Below are positions 25,101-33,354 of a DNA stretch of 64,000 nt, piece by piece. Within the stretch, counting starts at the first letter, position 1, and the number at the start of each line of letters is the position of its first letter. Both the position numbers and the translations under genes were made by a program. The stretch is from NCBI GenBank assembly GCA_039180525.1, contig JBCDDF010000004.1, positions 82,392 to 146,391 on the forward strand, written 5' to 3'. The notes beneath the pieces were generated by a model, which did not search any database, was not told where the DNA came from, and was given only the letters and a program-made list of their open reading frames with translations. This DNA is from Halovulum sp039180525 (GTDB lineage: Bacteria; Pseudomonadota; Alphaproteobacteria; Rhodobacterales; Rhodobacteraceae).

Positions 25101-25638
25101 TTAGGCCATGTCGCTGGATTTCCACGTAAAGCCGGTCGCCGAATATGTCGCGCAGGCGCCGGGCGAGCGCCTGTGCATCCGCGCCTTTGCCGTCGCGGAT
25201 CAGCCGGCCCAGCGGGCCCTCGGCGCCGCCGGTCAGACAGATGACGCCATCGCCATGTTGAGCCAGCCGGTCGAGCGGCACTTGGCTGACCCCGTCTTCG
25301 GGGTTCAGGTGATAGGCCGAGGACAGCGCCAGCAGGTTCAGATATCCCGTCTCGTTCTGGGCCAGCAGGACCAGCGAGGCCGGTGCCGGCGCGGCGGATC
25401 CGGGCGGTGCCGCCGCATAGGCGACCGGCAGTTGGCAGCCCAGGATCGGCTGCACGCCGGCCTTTGCCGCATATTCGGAAAACTCCAGCGCGCCGAACAG
25501 ATTGCCGTTGTCGGTCACCGCCACGGCCGGCATGTCCGCCGCCGCCGCCAGACCGGGGACCGCACCCAAAGGCACGGCGCCCTCCAGCAGCGAATAGGCG
25601 GAATGCAGACGCAGGTGGATGAATCGCGGCTCGCTCAC
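22195..25638 (-). CDS. dnaE: DNA polymerase III alpha subunit
   Basis: A 1147-residue replicative polymerase of the DnaE1 class. The N-terminal PHP domain begins FIHLRLHSAYSLLEGA, and the catalytic core includes GPGRGSGAGSLVAYAL, the acidic MPDFDIDFCMDRR and a later FNKSHAAAYAVVSYQ. An HhH region and an OB-fold with TVFSDTLEQYRD follow. The C-terminus ends shortly after the OB-fold region, which is usual for alphaproteobacteria. It appears complete and monocistronic. Confidence 0.97.
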   Translation of the reverse strand: MSEPRFIHLRLHSAYSLLEGAVPLGAVPGLAAAADMPAVAVTDNGNLFGALEFSEYAAKAGVQPILGCQLPVAYAAAPPGSAAPAPASLVLLAQNETGYLNLLALSSAYHLNPEDGVSQVPLDRLAQHGDGVICLTGGAEGPLGRLIRDGKGADAQALARRLRDIFGDRLYVEIQRHGLSGAPRMPAEAATEPALIDIAYALDLPLVATNDVHFAKPDMHAAHDALLCIAEGTYVDQAEPRRQLTDQHYFKTQDEMAALFADLPEALDNTVEIARRCAFRARTRDPILPRFADDEIEELRRQARAGLTDRLAVIPHAGPVEDYEKRLDFELGVIEGMGFPGYFLIVADFIKWAKDRDIPVGPGRGSGAGSLVAYALTITDLDPLRYGLLFERFLNPERVSMPDFDIDFCMDRREEVIAYVQEKYGGDRVAQIITFGALLSKAAVRDVGRVLQMPYGQVDRLSKLIPIEGVKPVSIEKALAEEPRLREEAKSEEVVARMLDIAGKVEGLYRNASTHAAGVVIGDRPLVELVPLYQDPRSDMPATQFNMKWVEAAGLVKFDFLGLKTLTVIQNALDLLKARGVEVDIGAIPLDDAKAYDLYAKAETVAVFQVESSGMKDALRQMKPTQIEDIIALVALYRPGPMENIPKFCNVKNGREPRESIHPLIDDILDETQGIIVYQEQVMEIARKMAGYSLGGADMLRRAMGKKIQAAMDAERPKFLAGAGENQVDQGKALEVWNLLDKFANYGFNKSHAAAYAVVSYQTAWLKANHPVEFMAAVMNCDIHLTDKLNVYKQEVNRLEIDVVPPCVNRGGATFTVENGKIVYGLGALKNVGIEAMRMIVAAREAGGAFRDVFDLAQRVDLKRLGKRPLEMLARAGAFDQLDSNRRKMLESVDRLVAYSAAAHEDRASDQMSMFGAGGADLPSPRLPEPEDWLPTERLGQEHEAVGFYLSGHPLDDYMGPLKRQRVMTLAELTEAVRSAPRAAKIAGAVAGRQERKSARGNRFAFVQLSDPTGLYEVTVFSDTLEQYRDALEPGRNVVLSVEATYESEQLKLLARGVQPIDDVVAGADPAGLKIFVNDPAAVPSVAVRLEEARGARTRGAGPVNLVLMHPDLPGEVEIALPERYPVTPQIKSAIKHVPGVAHVEEF

Positions 25639-25693
25639 TGCGCGCAGCCTACCGCGCGCGGGGGCGGGGTCAATCGCCCGACCGCGGCGCCGG

Positions 25694-26293
25694 TCAGAAC
25701 CGCCCCGCGACCAGAAAGCGGACCGTGGCGCGCAGCACCCGGTCGTCGAACATCATCAGCGAATGCGCGACCGGAAACCGGATCCGCCGATCCGGCGGCA
25801 GGTCGCCCCAGGCGCTTTCCAGCGACACCTTGCCGTCATTGGCGCCCTCGATCCCGGTCAGCACGCCATAGATCGGCCAGGCCGCCGTGCCGGCGATGGC
25901 GCCGATCTCCAGATCGCTGTCATCGGGCGCCGGTTTGGGTTCCAACTCCTCCAACACCGGCCCCAGAACGGGCGCCAGCGGCGCCATCCGCGCGGCCAGT
26001 TCGCTGCCCGCGTTCGGCGCACCGATCTGTACGATCCGCCCCCGTCGTTTCGCCGGCAGGCGCCGCGCCAGGTGCTTGGCCAGCACGCCGCCCAGGGAAT
26101 GCCCGACGAAATCTACCTGGCCGGCGACCGGCATCTGCGGCGCCAGCCGCGCGATCAGCGCATCGGTATCGCCGGACCGGGAAGGATAGCCCAGATTGCT
26201 GGTGCCAAACCCCGCCGCGCGCAGCCGCCGCTCCAAGGGCCGCATCGCGGCCGGCCCCCGCCCCAGCCCATGCAGCAGGACGACAACGCGCAT
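25694..26293 (-). CDS. lipase-like alpha/beta hydrolase
   Basis: A 199-residue single-domain alpha/beta hydrolase. It starts directly with the first strand VVVLLHGLGR, has GHSLGG at 64-69 with the nucleophile Ser66, an ANDGKVS segment likely to carry the acid residue, and FPVAHSLMM with the catalytic histidine. It resembles PGAP1-like or triacylglycerol lipase-type proteins (small bacterial esterases). No signal peptide is visible, so it is cytoplasmic. It lies 3 bp downstream of the membrane protein gene and is probably cotranscribed with it. Confidence 0.82.
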   Translation of the reverse strand: MRVVVLLHGLGRGPAAMRPLERRLRAAGFGTSNLGYPSRSGDTDALIARLAPQMPVAGQVDFVGHSLGGVLAKHLARRLPAKRRGRIVQIGAPNAGSELAARMAPLAPVLGPVLEELEPKPAPDDSDLEIGAIAGTAAWPIYGVLTGIEGANDGKVSLESAWGDLPPDRRIRFPVAHSLMMFDDRVLRATVRFLVAGRF

Positions 26294-26296
26294 CGC

Positions 26297-26848
26297 TCAG
26301 GCCCGCCGCTCTGTGCCAGAAGTGGCTGGCGCAAGCATGATCGCGCCAAAACCGCTCCCGCGGAGCCCGGCGCGCGCCGCAAACACCAGCCCCAAGGGCA
26401 GACCGACCGAAATCAGGTGGTTGCCGGCATGCACCCGTCCCCAAACCGCGCCAAGACCGGCGATCACCGCCAGCAGCCAGGACGTGCTGCGGCCGCCGGA
26501 TTTGCCGGCACCCAGGAACCCGCCCTTCGTGAACATTGTCAGGCCAAGACCGGTCAGCGCCACCGCCGCGGGCACCGTCGGGGCCGCATAGGCCGCCATG
26601 GCTGCGGCCAAACCGGGCAAGCCCATGGCAAACACGCTCGCGATGACCGGTGGGGTCAGCAGGAAATGCAGGTTGATGCCCAGGATGATCGTGTCCGGCA
26701 CCCGCCGTCGCCAGATCAGCCAACCAAACGCCAGCGCCGCAGCCGCGACCCAACCGGCAAGGACCACGTCATTCAAGCCGCGCCACAGCGCGAAAAAGAC
26801 CAAGGAAGGCGCCGTTTCGATCCAAGCCGTTGCCCGATGTGTCGGCAT
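26297..26848 (-). CDS. integral membrane protein of unknown function
   Basis: A 183-residue protein with about five hydrophobic segments: near residues 14-25, 31-48, 57-75, 80-100 and 118-165. Loops are short. A GFLGAGKSGGRSTSW segment in the middle resembles a nucleotide-binding loop only superficially and lies between membrane helices, so it is not interpreted as such. The start MPTHRATAW at 26848 is preferred to one 21 codons upstream, which would add a proline-glycine-rich leader. The family is not recognised. It shares a likely transcript with the small hydrolase gene downstream. Confidence 0.65.
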   Translation of the reverse strand: MPTHRATAWIETAPSLVFFALWRGLNDVVLAGWVAAAALAFGWLIWRRRVPDTIILGINLHFLLTPPVIASVFAMGLPGLAAAMAAYAAPTVPAAVALTGLGLTMFTKGGFLGAGKSGGRSTSWLLAVIAGLGAVWGRVHAGNHLISVGLPLGLVFAARAGLRGSGFGAIMLAPATSGTERRA

Positions 26849-27007
26849 CTCGACCCCATTGCCCAAAATTGCGGCGCCTGGCCGTGGCGGGGCTTGCCAA
26901 ACGCCGCCCACCCCGGTTTCATCGACTAGATAGAACCCAGGGGCCGCTGTCTATGCCGCATCGACGGCGCCACCCCTGCGCAACTTGGTACCGCGGCGGA
27001 CATCACC

Positions 27008-28441
27008 ATGACGATCAGGTTTCTTCTCAACGGAGAGACTGTGACAGTTGACGCGCCCCCGGACACGACGCTTCTGGACTGGTTACGCGACAGCAAACGG
27101 CTGACCGGAACCAAGGAGGGCTGCAACGAGGGCGATTGCGGCGCCTGCACGGTTTCCGTGACCGCGTTGGAGGCCGGTGCGCCCCGGCACCGCGCGCTGA
27201 ATGCGTGTATCCTGTTTCTGCCGCAGCTCCACGGCAAGGCGGTGCGCACGGTTGAGGGCCTGTCCGCGCCCGGAGGTGCGCTGCACCCCGTCCAGCGGGC
27301 GATGGTCGATCATCACGGGTCGCAGTGCGGGTTCTGCACGCCGGGCATCGTGATGTCGCTCTACGCCGCCGGGCGCGAGGGCCGCCGTGACATCGATGAC
27401 GTGCTGGCCGGGAACCTGTGCCGCTGCACCGGCTATGCGCCCATCGCTCGGGCCGCGGCGGCGGTGGCGGTGGCGGTGGCGGCAGAGCCTGGCGATCCGG
27501 CGCAGGACGGCAAGGTGGGCGGTGGCACGGTGGACGATGGCGAAGCGCTTTCCGAGTTGCGTGACGAGGCGGACCTGCATCTGGACGGCGCGTATCTGCC
27601 GGCGTCGCTGGATGCGTTCGCCGACTGGTATGTGGAGAACCCCGAGGCCACTTTGGTGGCCGGTGCCACCGATGTGGGGTTGTGGGTGACCAAGAACCTG
27701 CGGCACCTGCGGCCGCTGGCGTTTCTGCATCGGCTGACGGAGTTGCAGGACATCGTGCAGGGCGACGACGGTGTGCACATCGGCGCCGGCGTCACGCTGG
27801 CGCGGCTGCGCGCCGCGATGGTGGATCGGCACGCCGACTTCGCGGAACTGATCCGCCGCTATGGTTCGGTTCAGGTGCGCGCGGCGGCGACGCTGGGTGG
27901 CAATATCGCCAACGGCTCGCCCATCGGCGACAGCCCCCCGGCGCTGATCGCGCTGGGCGCGAGGCTGACCTTGCGGCGCGGGCACGCGCGGCGCACGCTG
28001 CCCCTGGAGGATTTCTTCCTGGACTACGGTCGTCAGGATCGCGCCGCGGGTGAATTCGTTGAAAGCGTCTTCGTGCCGGCCCAGCCCGACAGGTTGCGCT
28101 GTCACAAGCTGTCGAAACGGTTCGACCAGGATATCTCGGCCGTCTGCGGCTGTTTCAATATCGCGATCGAGGATGGAGCCGTCGCTGCCGCGCGGATCGC
28201 CTTCGGCGGCATGGCCGGCGTGCCGAAGCGCGCACGAGCGGTGGAGGCGGCGCTGATAGGCCGGCCCTGGTCGCGCGAGGCCGTGGCGGCGGCGCGTGCC
28301 GCCTTTGCCGAGGACTTCAAGCCGCTCAGCGACATGCGCGCCAGCGCGGCCTATCGCCTGCGCGCGGCGGAAAACATGCTGATGCGGACGTATCTTGAGG
28401 ATCGGGGTGTAGCGACCCGGCTGGTTGGGGGCGCGGCATGA
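27008..28441 (+). CDS. xdhA: xanthine dehydrogenase small subunit (Fe-S/FAD)
   Basis: A 477-residue subunit combining the two [2Fe-2S] domains and the FAD domain. Cysteines 39, 44, 47 and 67 ligate the plant-type cluster, and 107, 110, 138 and 140 (CGFC and CRC motifs) the second. The FAD domain shows VAGATDVGLWV, TLGGNIANGSPIGDS and the LDYGRQDR region. It oxidises hypoxanthine and xanthine to urate together with XdhB. The length is typical of bacterial two-subunit enzymes. It is the first gene of a purine catabolism and uptake operon. Confidence 0.96.
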   Translation: MTIRFLLNGETVTVDAPPDTTLLDWLRDSKRLTGTKEGCNEGDCGACTVSVTALEAGAPRHRALNACILFLPQLHGKAVRTVEGLSAPGGALHPVQRAMVDHHGSQCGFCTPGIVMSLYAAGREGRRDIDDVLAGNLCRCTGYAPIARAAAAVAVAVAAEPGDPAQDGKVGGGTVDDGEALSELRDEADLHLDGAYLPASLDAFADWYVENPEATLVAGATDVGLWVTKNLRHLRPLAFLHRLTELQDIVQGDDGVHIGAGVTLARLRAAMVDRHADFAELIRRYGSVQVRAAATLGGNIANGSPIGDSPPALIALGARLTLRRGHARRTLPLEDFFLDYGRQDRAAGEFVESVFVPAQPDRLRCHKLSKRFDQDISAVCGCFNIAIEDGAVAAARIAFGGMAGVPKRARAVEAALIGRPWSREAVAAARAAFAEDFKPLSDMRASAAYRLRAAENMLMRTYLEDRGVATRLVGGAA

Positions 28442-28465
28442 GCCGGGTGGGGGCGCGGGTTGCGG

Positions 28466-28557
28466 CGCCGGATGCCTCCGGCGGGAATATTTGGGGAACA
28501 AAGAAGCGGGGTGACGTGCCGAAAGCGCGCGCGACGCGTCCCGGGCTCGACCCGGGA
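28466..28557. repeat. two palindromic repeats inserted between xdhA and xdhB
   Basis: CGCCGGA-4 nt-TCCGGCG at 28466-28483 is followed by a GGGAATATTTGGGG stretch, a combination that recurs between genes in Rhodobacteraceae genomes. TCCCGGG-5 nt-CCCGGGA at 28539-28557 resembles half of the REP-like elements at 21563 and 45979. The 178-bp gap they occupy is exceptional in an operon otherwise joined by 1-11 bp overlaps. Confidence 0.7.
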
Positions 28558-28619
28558 CCTCGATTCTTTCGGGTGCAACGCTGGGGCGGTCGGTGGCCCG
28601 CGGCCTGCGAGGTATTGCG

Positions 28620-30899
28620 GTGACCGTCCACAAACCCAACCCCCATGACAGCGCGCCGCTGCATGTGGCCGGGCGCGCGCTTTATACCGACGACGTGGCG
28701 CTGCCCGCCGATACCCTGCACCTTGCCTTTGGCCTGTCGCCGGTCGCGAGCGGTGTCTTGCGCGGCGTGGATCTGGGGGAAGTGCGGGCGGCACCGGGGG
28801 TTGTCGACGTGCTGACCGCGGCGGATCTGCCCTTTGCCAATGATGTCTCGCCCGCGCCCTGGCCGGAGCCGCTTCTGGCGACCGACCGGGTGCATTATGC
28901 CGGCCAGCCGGTGTTTCTGGTCGCCGCCGAAAGTCATCTGGCCGCGCGGCGGGCGGCACGTCTGGGCGATATCGATATCGACGCCGAACCGCCGGTCTTG
29001 ACCATCGAGGATGCGCTGGCCGCGGATCGGGCTTTCGAGCCGCCCGTCACCTTCCAGCGCGGCGATCCGGAGCCTGGCTTGGCCCGCGCGGCACATCTCA
29101 TCGAGGGTTCGATCCGTATCGGCGGGCAGGAACATTTCTATCTGGAGGGCCAGGCCGCGTTCGCGCTGCCGGGTGAGGATGGCGGCGTGGTCGTGCAATC
29201 GTCCACCCAGCATCCGTCGGAGATCCAGCACAAGGTAGCGGCGGCGCTGGGCATCCCCTATGCTCTGGTGCAGTCTCAGGTGCGGCGCATGGGCGGCGGG
29301 TTCGGCGGAAAGGAAAGCCAGGGCAACGCTCTGGCGGTGGCCTGTGCGATTGTCGCCCAACGGCTGCAGCGGCCCGCCAGGATGCGCTACGACCGCGACG
29401 ACGATTTCACCATCACCGGCAAGCGGCATGATTTCCGCATCGACTACCGCGCCGGCGTGGATGCGGAGGGCCGGATCCAGGTGTTGGATGTCACCCAGTA
29501 TTGCCGCGGCGGTTGGAGCCAGGATCTGACCCTGCCGGTGGCCGACCGGGCGATGCTGCATGCCGACAATTGCTATTTCCTGCCGGCGGTGCGCATCCGT
29601 TCGCACCGGCTGATCACCAACACCCAATCGGCGACAGCGTTTCGCGGGTTCGGCGGCCCGCAGGGCATGGTGGGGATCGAGCGGCTGATGGATCACATCG
29701 CCCAGGCGCTGGAGCTGGAGCCGCTGGCGGTGCGGCGGGCGAACCTTTATGGGCCGGCGCCGCGCAATCTGACGCCTTATCACATGGAGGTCACCGACAA
29801 TATCGCACCGGCGCTGATCGACCGGCTGGCGGAGACGTCCGACTACATCGCGCGCAAGGCCGCGATCGTCGCGGCCAATGCCGACAGTCCGGTCATCAAG
29901 CGGGGCATCGCACTGACGCCGGTGAAGTTCGGTATCTCTTTCACGCTGACGCATCTGAACCAGGCCGGGGCGCTGGTGCATGTCTATTCCGACGGCTCGA
30001 TCCATCTGAACCATGGCGGGACCGAAATGGGACAGGGGCTGAACACCAAGGTCGCCCAGGTTGCGGCCGAGGTCTTCCAGCAGCCGCTTTCGGCGGTTCG
30101 GATCACCGCGACCGACACCGGCAAGGTTCCCAATACCTCGGCCACCGCGGCCTCGTCCGGCTCGGACCTGAACGGCATGGCCTGCAAGGCGGCGTGCGAG
30201 ACGATCCGCGGCCGGCTGGAGGATTTCGCACGCCAGCACTGGCAGGCGCAGACGGTGCGGTTCACCGACGAGGGGGTCGAGATCGGCCAGGAGCGGGTAC
30301 CGTTCAAGGATCTGGTGCAGGCGGCGTATCTGAACCGCGTGTCGCTCAGCGCCACGGGGTTCTACGCCACGCCAAAGATCACCTGGGACCGGCGCGCCGG
30401 CCGGGGGCGGCCGTTTTACTACTTCGCCTATGGCGCGGCGGTCAGTGAGGTGAGCGTCGACACGCTGAGCGGCGAGTATCGCATCGACCGCGTGGATATC
30501 CTGCACGATGTGGGGACGTCGCTGAACCCGGCCATCGATATCGGCCAGATCGAGGGCGGCTATGTGCAGGGCGCGGGCTGGCTGACCATGGAGGAACTGG
30601 TCTGGGACGACGCCGGCGTGCTGAAGACGCATGCGCCGTCGACCTACAAGATCCCGGCCTTTTCCGACCGACCCAAGGTGTTCAATGTGGCGTTGTGGGA
30701 CGGCCCGAACCGGGAGGAGACGGTGTATCGGTCCAAGGCGGTGGGCGAGCCGCCCTTCATGCTGGGCATATCGGCCCTTTCCGCGCTGGCCCATGCGGTG
30801 GCGCAGGCGGGCGGCAGCGGGCCGGTGATGCTGGACGCGCCGGCGACGCCGGAACGGGTGCTCAATGCCATCGAGACGCGCGCGGGGCGGGGCTGGTGA
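28620..30899 (+). CDS. xdhB: xanthine dehydrogenase molybdopterin-binding subunit
   Basis: A 759-residue catalytic subunit that binds molybdenum cofactor and hydroxylates hypoxanthine and xanthine. Conserved stretches include AGRALYTDD, GGGFGGKESQGN, TAFRGFGGPQG, HGGTEMGQGLNTK, and near the C-terminus VGEPPFML, which holds the catalytic glutamate. The GTG at 28620 has GAGG 7 nt upstream and gives the usual HKPNPHDSAP start; an earlier GTG at 28593 is less likely. Its stop overlaps xdhC in a GTGA junction. Confidence 0.96.
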   Translation: MTVHKPNPHDSAPLHVAGRALYTDDVALPADTLHLAFGLSPVASGVLRGVDLGEVRAAPGVVDVLTAADLPFANDVSPAPWPEPLLATDRVHYAGQPVFLVAAESHLAARRAARLGDIDIDAEPPVLTIEDALAADRAFEPPVTFQRGDPEPGLARAAHLIEGSIRIGGQEHFYLEGQAAFALPGEDGGVVVQSSTQHPSEIQHKVAAALGIPYALVQSQVRRMGGGFGGKESQGNALAVACAIVAQRLQRPARMRYDRDDDFTITGKRHDFRIDYRAGVDAEGRIQVLDVTQYCRGGWSQDLTLPVADRAMLHADNCYFLPAVRIRSHRLITNTQSATAFRGFGGPQGMVGIERLMDHIAQALELEPLAVRRANLYGPAPRNLTPYHMEVTDNIAPALIDRLAETSDYIARKAAIVAANADSPVIKRGIALTPVKFGISFTLTHLNQAGALVHVYSDGSIHLNHGGTEMGQGLNTKVAQVAAEVFQQPLSAVRITATDTGKVPNTSATAASSGSDLNGMACKAACETIRGRLEDFARQHWQAQTVRFTDEGVEIGQERVPFKDLVQAAYLNRVSLSATGFYATPKITWDRRAGRGRPFYYFAYGAAVSEVSVDTLSGEYRIDRVDILHDVGTSLNPAIDIGQIEGGYVQGAGWLTMEELVWDDAGVLKTHAPSTYKIPAFSDRPKVFNVALWDGPNREETVYRSKAVGEPPFMLGISALSALAHAVAQAGGSGPVMLDAPATPERVLNAIETRAGRGW

Positions 30900-31840
30900 G
30901 CCTCGACCGGGCAGCCCTGGCGGCCGCGGTGGACGCGCATGGCATGGTCGCCCGGGTCGTGGTTGCCGCGCATGCCGGATCCACCCCGCGGGAGACCGGC
31001 ACCGCGATGCTGGTGTGGGCGGACGGCCAGGCGGGCACGATCGGCGGCGGGGCGCTGGAGTTCGACGCCGTGGCGCGGGCGCGGGAGCGTCTTTCGGGCG
31101 GTGCCGGACCGCTGCTCCTCAAACAACCGCTCGGCCCGGCTTTGGGCCAATGCTGCGGCGGTGCCGTCAGTCTGGTGATCGAGATCTTCACGGCCCAAAG
31201 CCTGGCAGCGATCCCCCAGGCCGGCGGCTACGCCCGCGCCGTGTCGGACGCACCCGAACCCTTGGGCGTTCGCAACTGGTTTCGGGCGCAGCGCGGCGGG
31301 CGGGCGCCGGAACCGGCGCTGATCGACGGTTGGCTGGTGGAGCCGTTGGAGGCGCCGCGCGCCCCGGTCTGGATCTATGGCGCCGGCCATGTCGGCCGGG
31401 CACTGGTGGGCACGTTCGCCGGGCTGCCCTTTGCGGTCACCTGGGTCGACGATGCGCGGACGCGGTTTCCAGACACGATCCCGACCCACGCGGATATGCT
31501 GGTCGCGGCAAAGCCGGCCGCGGCCGTCGCCCATGCACCCGATACCGCCCATCATCTGGTGCTGAGCTATTCCCACGCGCTGGATCTTGAGATCTGTCAC
31601 GCCGTCTTGTCACGCCCGTTTGCCAGCCTCGGCCTGATCGGGTCGGCCACCAAACGCGCGCGTTTTCTCAGCCGGCTGGCCGATCTGGGTCACCGGCCCG
31701 AATGGCTGGCGCGGCTGACCTGCCCGATCGGCGACCCGGGATTGGGCAAGCACCCGCAGGCCATTGCCGTGGGCGTGGTGCATCGGCTACTCAAGGACGC
31801 GGCCGCGACCGGCGCCGCCACCGAGGGACATGTCGCGTGA
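30896..31840 (+). CDS. xdhC: xanthine dehydrogenase accessory protein
   Basis: A 314-residue XdhC-type chaperone that binds and sulfurates molybdenum cofactor before insertion into XdhB. The N-terminal domain has AHAGSTPRETGTAMLV and GQCCGGAVSLV with the paired cysteines, and the C-terminal Rossmann-like domain has WIYGAGHVGRALV and LGLIGSATKRARF. The GTG start at 30896 overlaps the xdhB stop, and its own stop overlaps the ABC transporter ATPase start. Position and motifs agree, so the call is firm. Confidence 0.95.
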   Translation: MSLDRAALAAAVDAHGMVARVVVAAHAGSTPRETGTAMLVWADGQAGTIGGGALEFDAVARARERLSGGAGPLLLKQPLGPALGQCCGGAVSLVIEIFTAQSLAAIPQAGGYARAVSDAPEPLGVRNWFRAQRGGRAPEPALIDGWLVEPLEAPRAPVWIYGAGHVGRALVGTFAGLPFAVTWVDDARTRFPDTIPTHADMLVAAKPAAAVAHAPDTAHHLVLSYSHALDLEICHAVLSRPFASLGLIGSATKRARFLSRLADLGHRPEWLARLTCPIGDPGLGKHPQAIAVGVVHRLLKDAAATGAATEGHVA

Positions 31841-33354
31841 GCGCGCTTCTGAGTATCCAGGGCCTGACCAAGACCTATCCGGGCGTTCTGGTCAACCAGG
31901 ATATCCACCTGGAGGTCGAACCCGGCGAGATCCACGCCATTCTCGGTGAGAACGGCGCCGGCAAATCGACCCTGGTCAAGACGATCTATGGCCTGGTCAT
32001 GCCGGATGCCGGGCGGATGCTGGTCAACGGCGTCGAATACCAGCCGCGCGGGCCGAAGGATGCGCGTGCCGCGGGGATCGGCATGGTGTTCCAGCACTTT
32101 TCGCTGTTCGAGGCGCTGAGTGTGGCCGAGAACATCGCGCTGGGCATGGCCAAACCGCCGGGCCGGGTGGAACTGGCGCGGCGGATCCGGGACGTGGCCA
32201 ACGCCTATGGCCTGCCGCTGGACCCCGACCGGCTGGTCGGCGATCTGTCGGTGGGCGAGCGCCAGCGGGTCGAAATCGTGCGCTGTCTGCTGCAGAACCC
32301 GCGCATCCTGATCATGGACGAGCCGACCTCGGTTCTGACCCCGCAGGAGGTGGCGGCGCTGTTCACCACCCTGCGCAAGCTGCGCGACGAGGGCGTGGCG
32401 ATCCTCTATATCTCGCACAAGCTTGAGGAAATCCGGGCGCTGTGTAATCGCGCCACGATCCTGCGGTCGGGCCGGGTGGTCGATGCCTGCCGGCCGGCGG
32501 AAAAGACGGCGCGGCAACTGGCCGAGATGATGATCGGCATCGAATTGCTGCGCCCGCTGCCCCGACTTTTCACGCCCGGCGACACGCTGTTGCGCGTTCT
32601 GCACCTGACCGTGCCCAGCGACGACGCCTTTGGCACCACGCTGCGGAAGATCGAGCTGGAGCTGCGCGCGGGCGAGGTGCTGGGCATCGCCGGGGTCGCG
32701 GGCAACGGGCAGGAGGAACTGGCGCGGGTTCTGTCGGGAGAAACCCGCGTGAACGCCGCCAAGGTCATGCTGGACGGGCAGCGCATCGGCCATATGGGCC
32801 CGTCGCGCCGGCGCCGGCTGGGCCTGTTATCCGCGCCGGAGGAACGCCTGGGCCACGCCGCGGCGCCCGATATGAACCTGGCCGAGAACGCCTTTCTGAC
32901 CGGGCGCAAACGCCAGCGGCTGGACTATCGCGGGTTCATCAAGTCCGCCTCCACCGCCAATTTCGCCCGTGCGGTGGTGCGCAAATTCGATGTCCGCACC
33001 CCGGGCATCGCCACGCCGGCACGCGCGCTGTCGGGCGGCAATCTGCAGAAATTCGTCATCGGGCGAGAGATCCTGCAACGGCCGCGCGTTCTGGTCGTCA
33101 ACCAGCCGACCTGGGGTGTGGACGCCCATGCCGCCGCCACGATCCGCGCGGCGTTGCGCGATCTGGCTGCTGCCGGCACCGGCGTTCTGGTGATCAGTCA
33201 GGATCTGGACGAGTTGATGGAGATCGCGGACACCTTCGCGGTGCTGGAAGGCGGGCGGCTGTCAAAGGTCCATCGCACCCGGTCGCTGACCATTGACGAG
33301 ATCGGGCTGATGATGGGCGGCGCTGCGCGGGAGAGATCCTTTGCTCGCGCTTGA
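31837..33354 (+). CDS. purine/nucleoside ABC transporter ATP-binding protein (double NBD)
   Basis: A 505-residue ATPase with two nucleotide-binding domains, the type used with BMP-family receptors and ribose/nucleoside permeases. The first domain has Walker A GENGAGKST, signature SVGERQRVE and Walker B ILIMDEPTS. The second has a degenerate Walker A (GVAGNGQEEL), SGGNLQK and VVNQPTWGVD, as usual for this family. Translation begins at a GTG (31837) overlapping the xdhC stop. Coupling to xdhABC indicates uptake of purine bases or nucleosides that feed xanthine dehydrogenase. Confidence 0.93.
   Translation: MSALLSIQGLTKTYPGVLVNQDIHLEVEPGEIHAILGENGAGKSTLVKTIYGLVMPDAGRMLVNGVEYQPRGPKDARAAGIGMVFQHFSLFEALSVAENIALGMAKPPGRVELARRIRDVANAYGLPLDPDRLVGDLSVGERQRVEIVRCLLQNPRILIMDEPTSVLTPQEVAALFTTLRKLRDEGVAILYISHKLEEIRALCNRATILRSGRVVDACRPAEKTARQLAEMMIGIELLRPLPRLFTPGDTLLRVLHLTVPSDDAFGTTLRKIELELRAGEVLGIAGVAGNGQEELARVLSGETRVNAAKVMLDGQRIGHMGPSRRRRLGLLSAPEERLGHAAAPDMNLAENAFLTGRKRQRLDYRGFIKSASTANFARAVVRKFDVRTPGIATPARALSGGNLQKFVIGREILQRPRVLVVNQPTWGVDAHAAATIRAALRDLAAAGTGVLVISQDLDELMEIADTFAVLEGGRLSKVHRTRSLTIDEIGLMMGGAARERSFARA

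Noticed and set aside
26297..26848. P-loop in the membrane protein (GFLGAGKSGG)
   Set aside because: It lies between membrane helices and has no Walker B or nucleotide-binding context.
28326..30794. Long minus-strand open frame of 822 codons
   Set aside because: It lies opposite xdhB, which has full-length, well-conserved motifs; the antisense product is His/Arg/Gln-rich with no domain.
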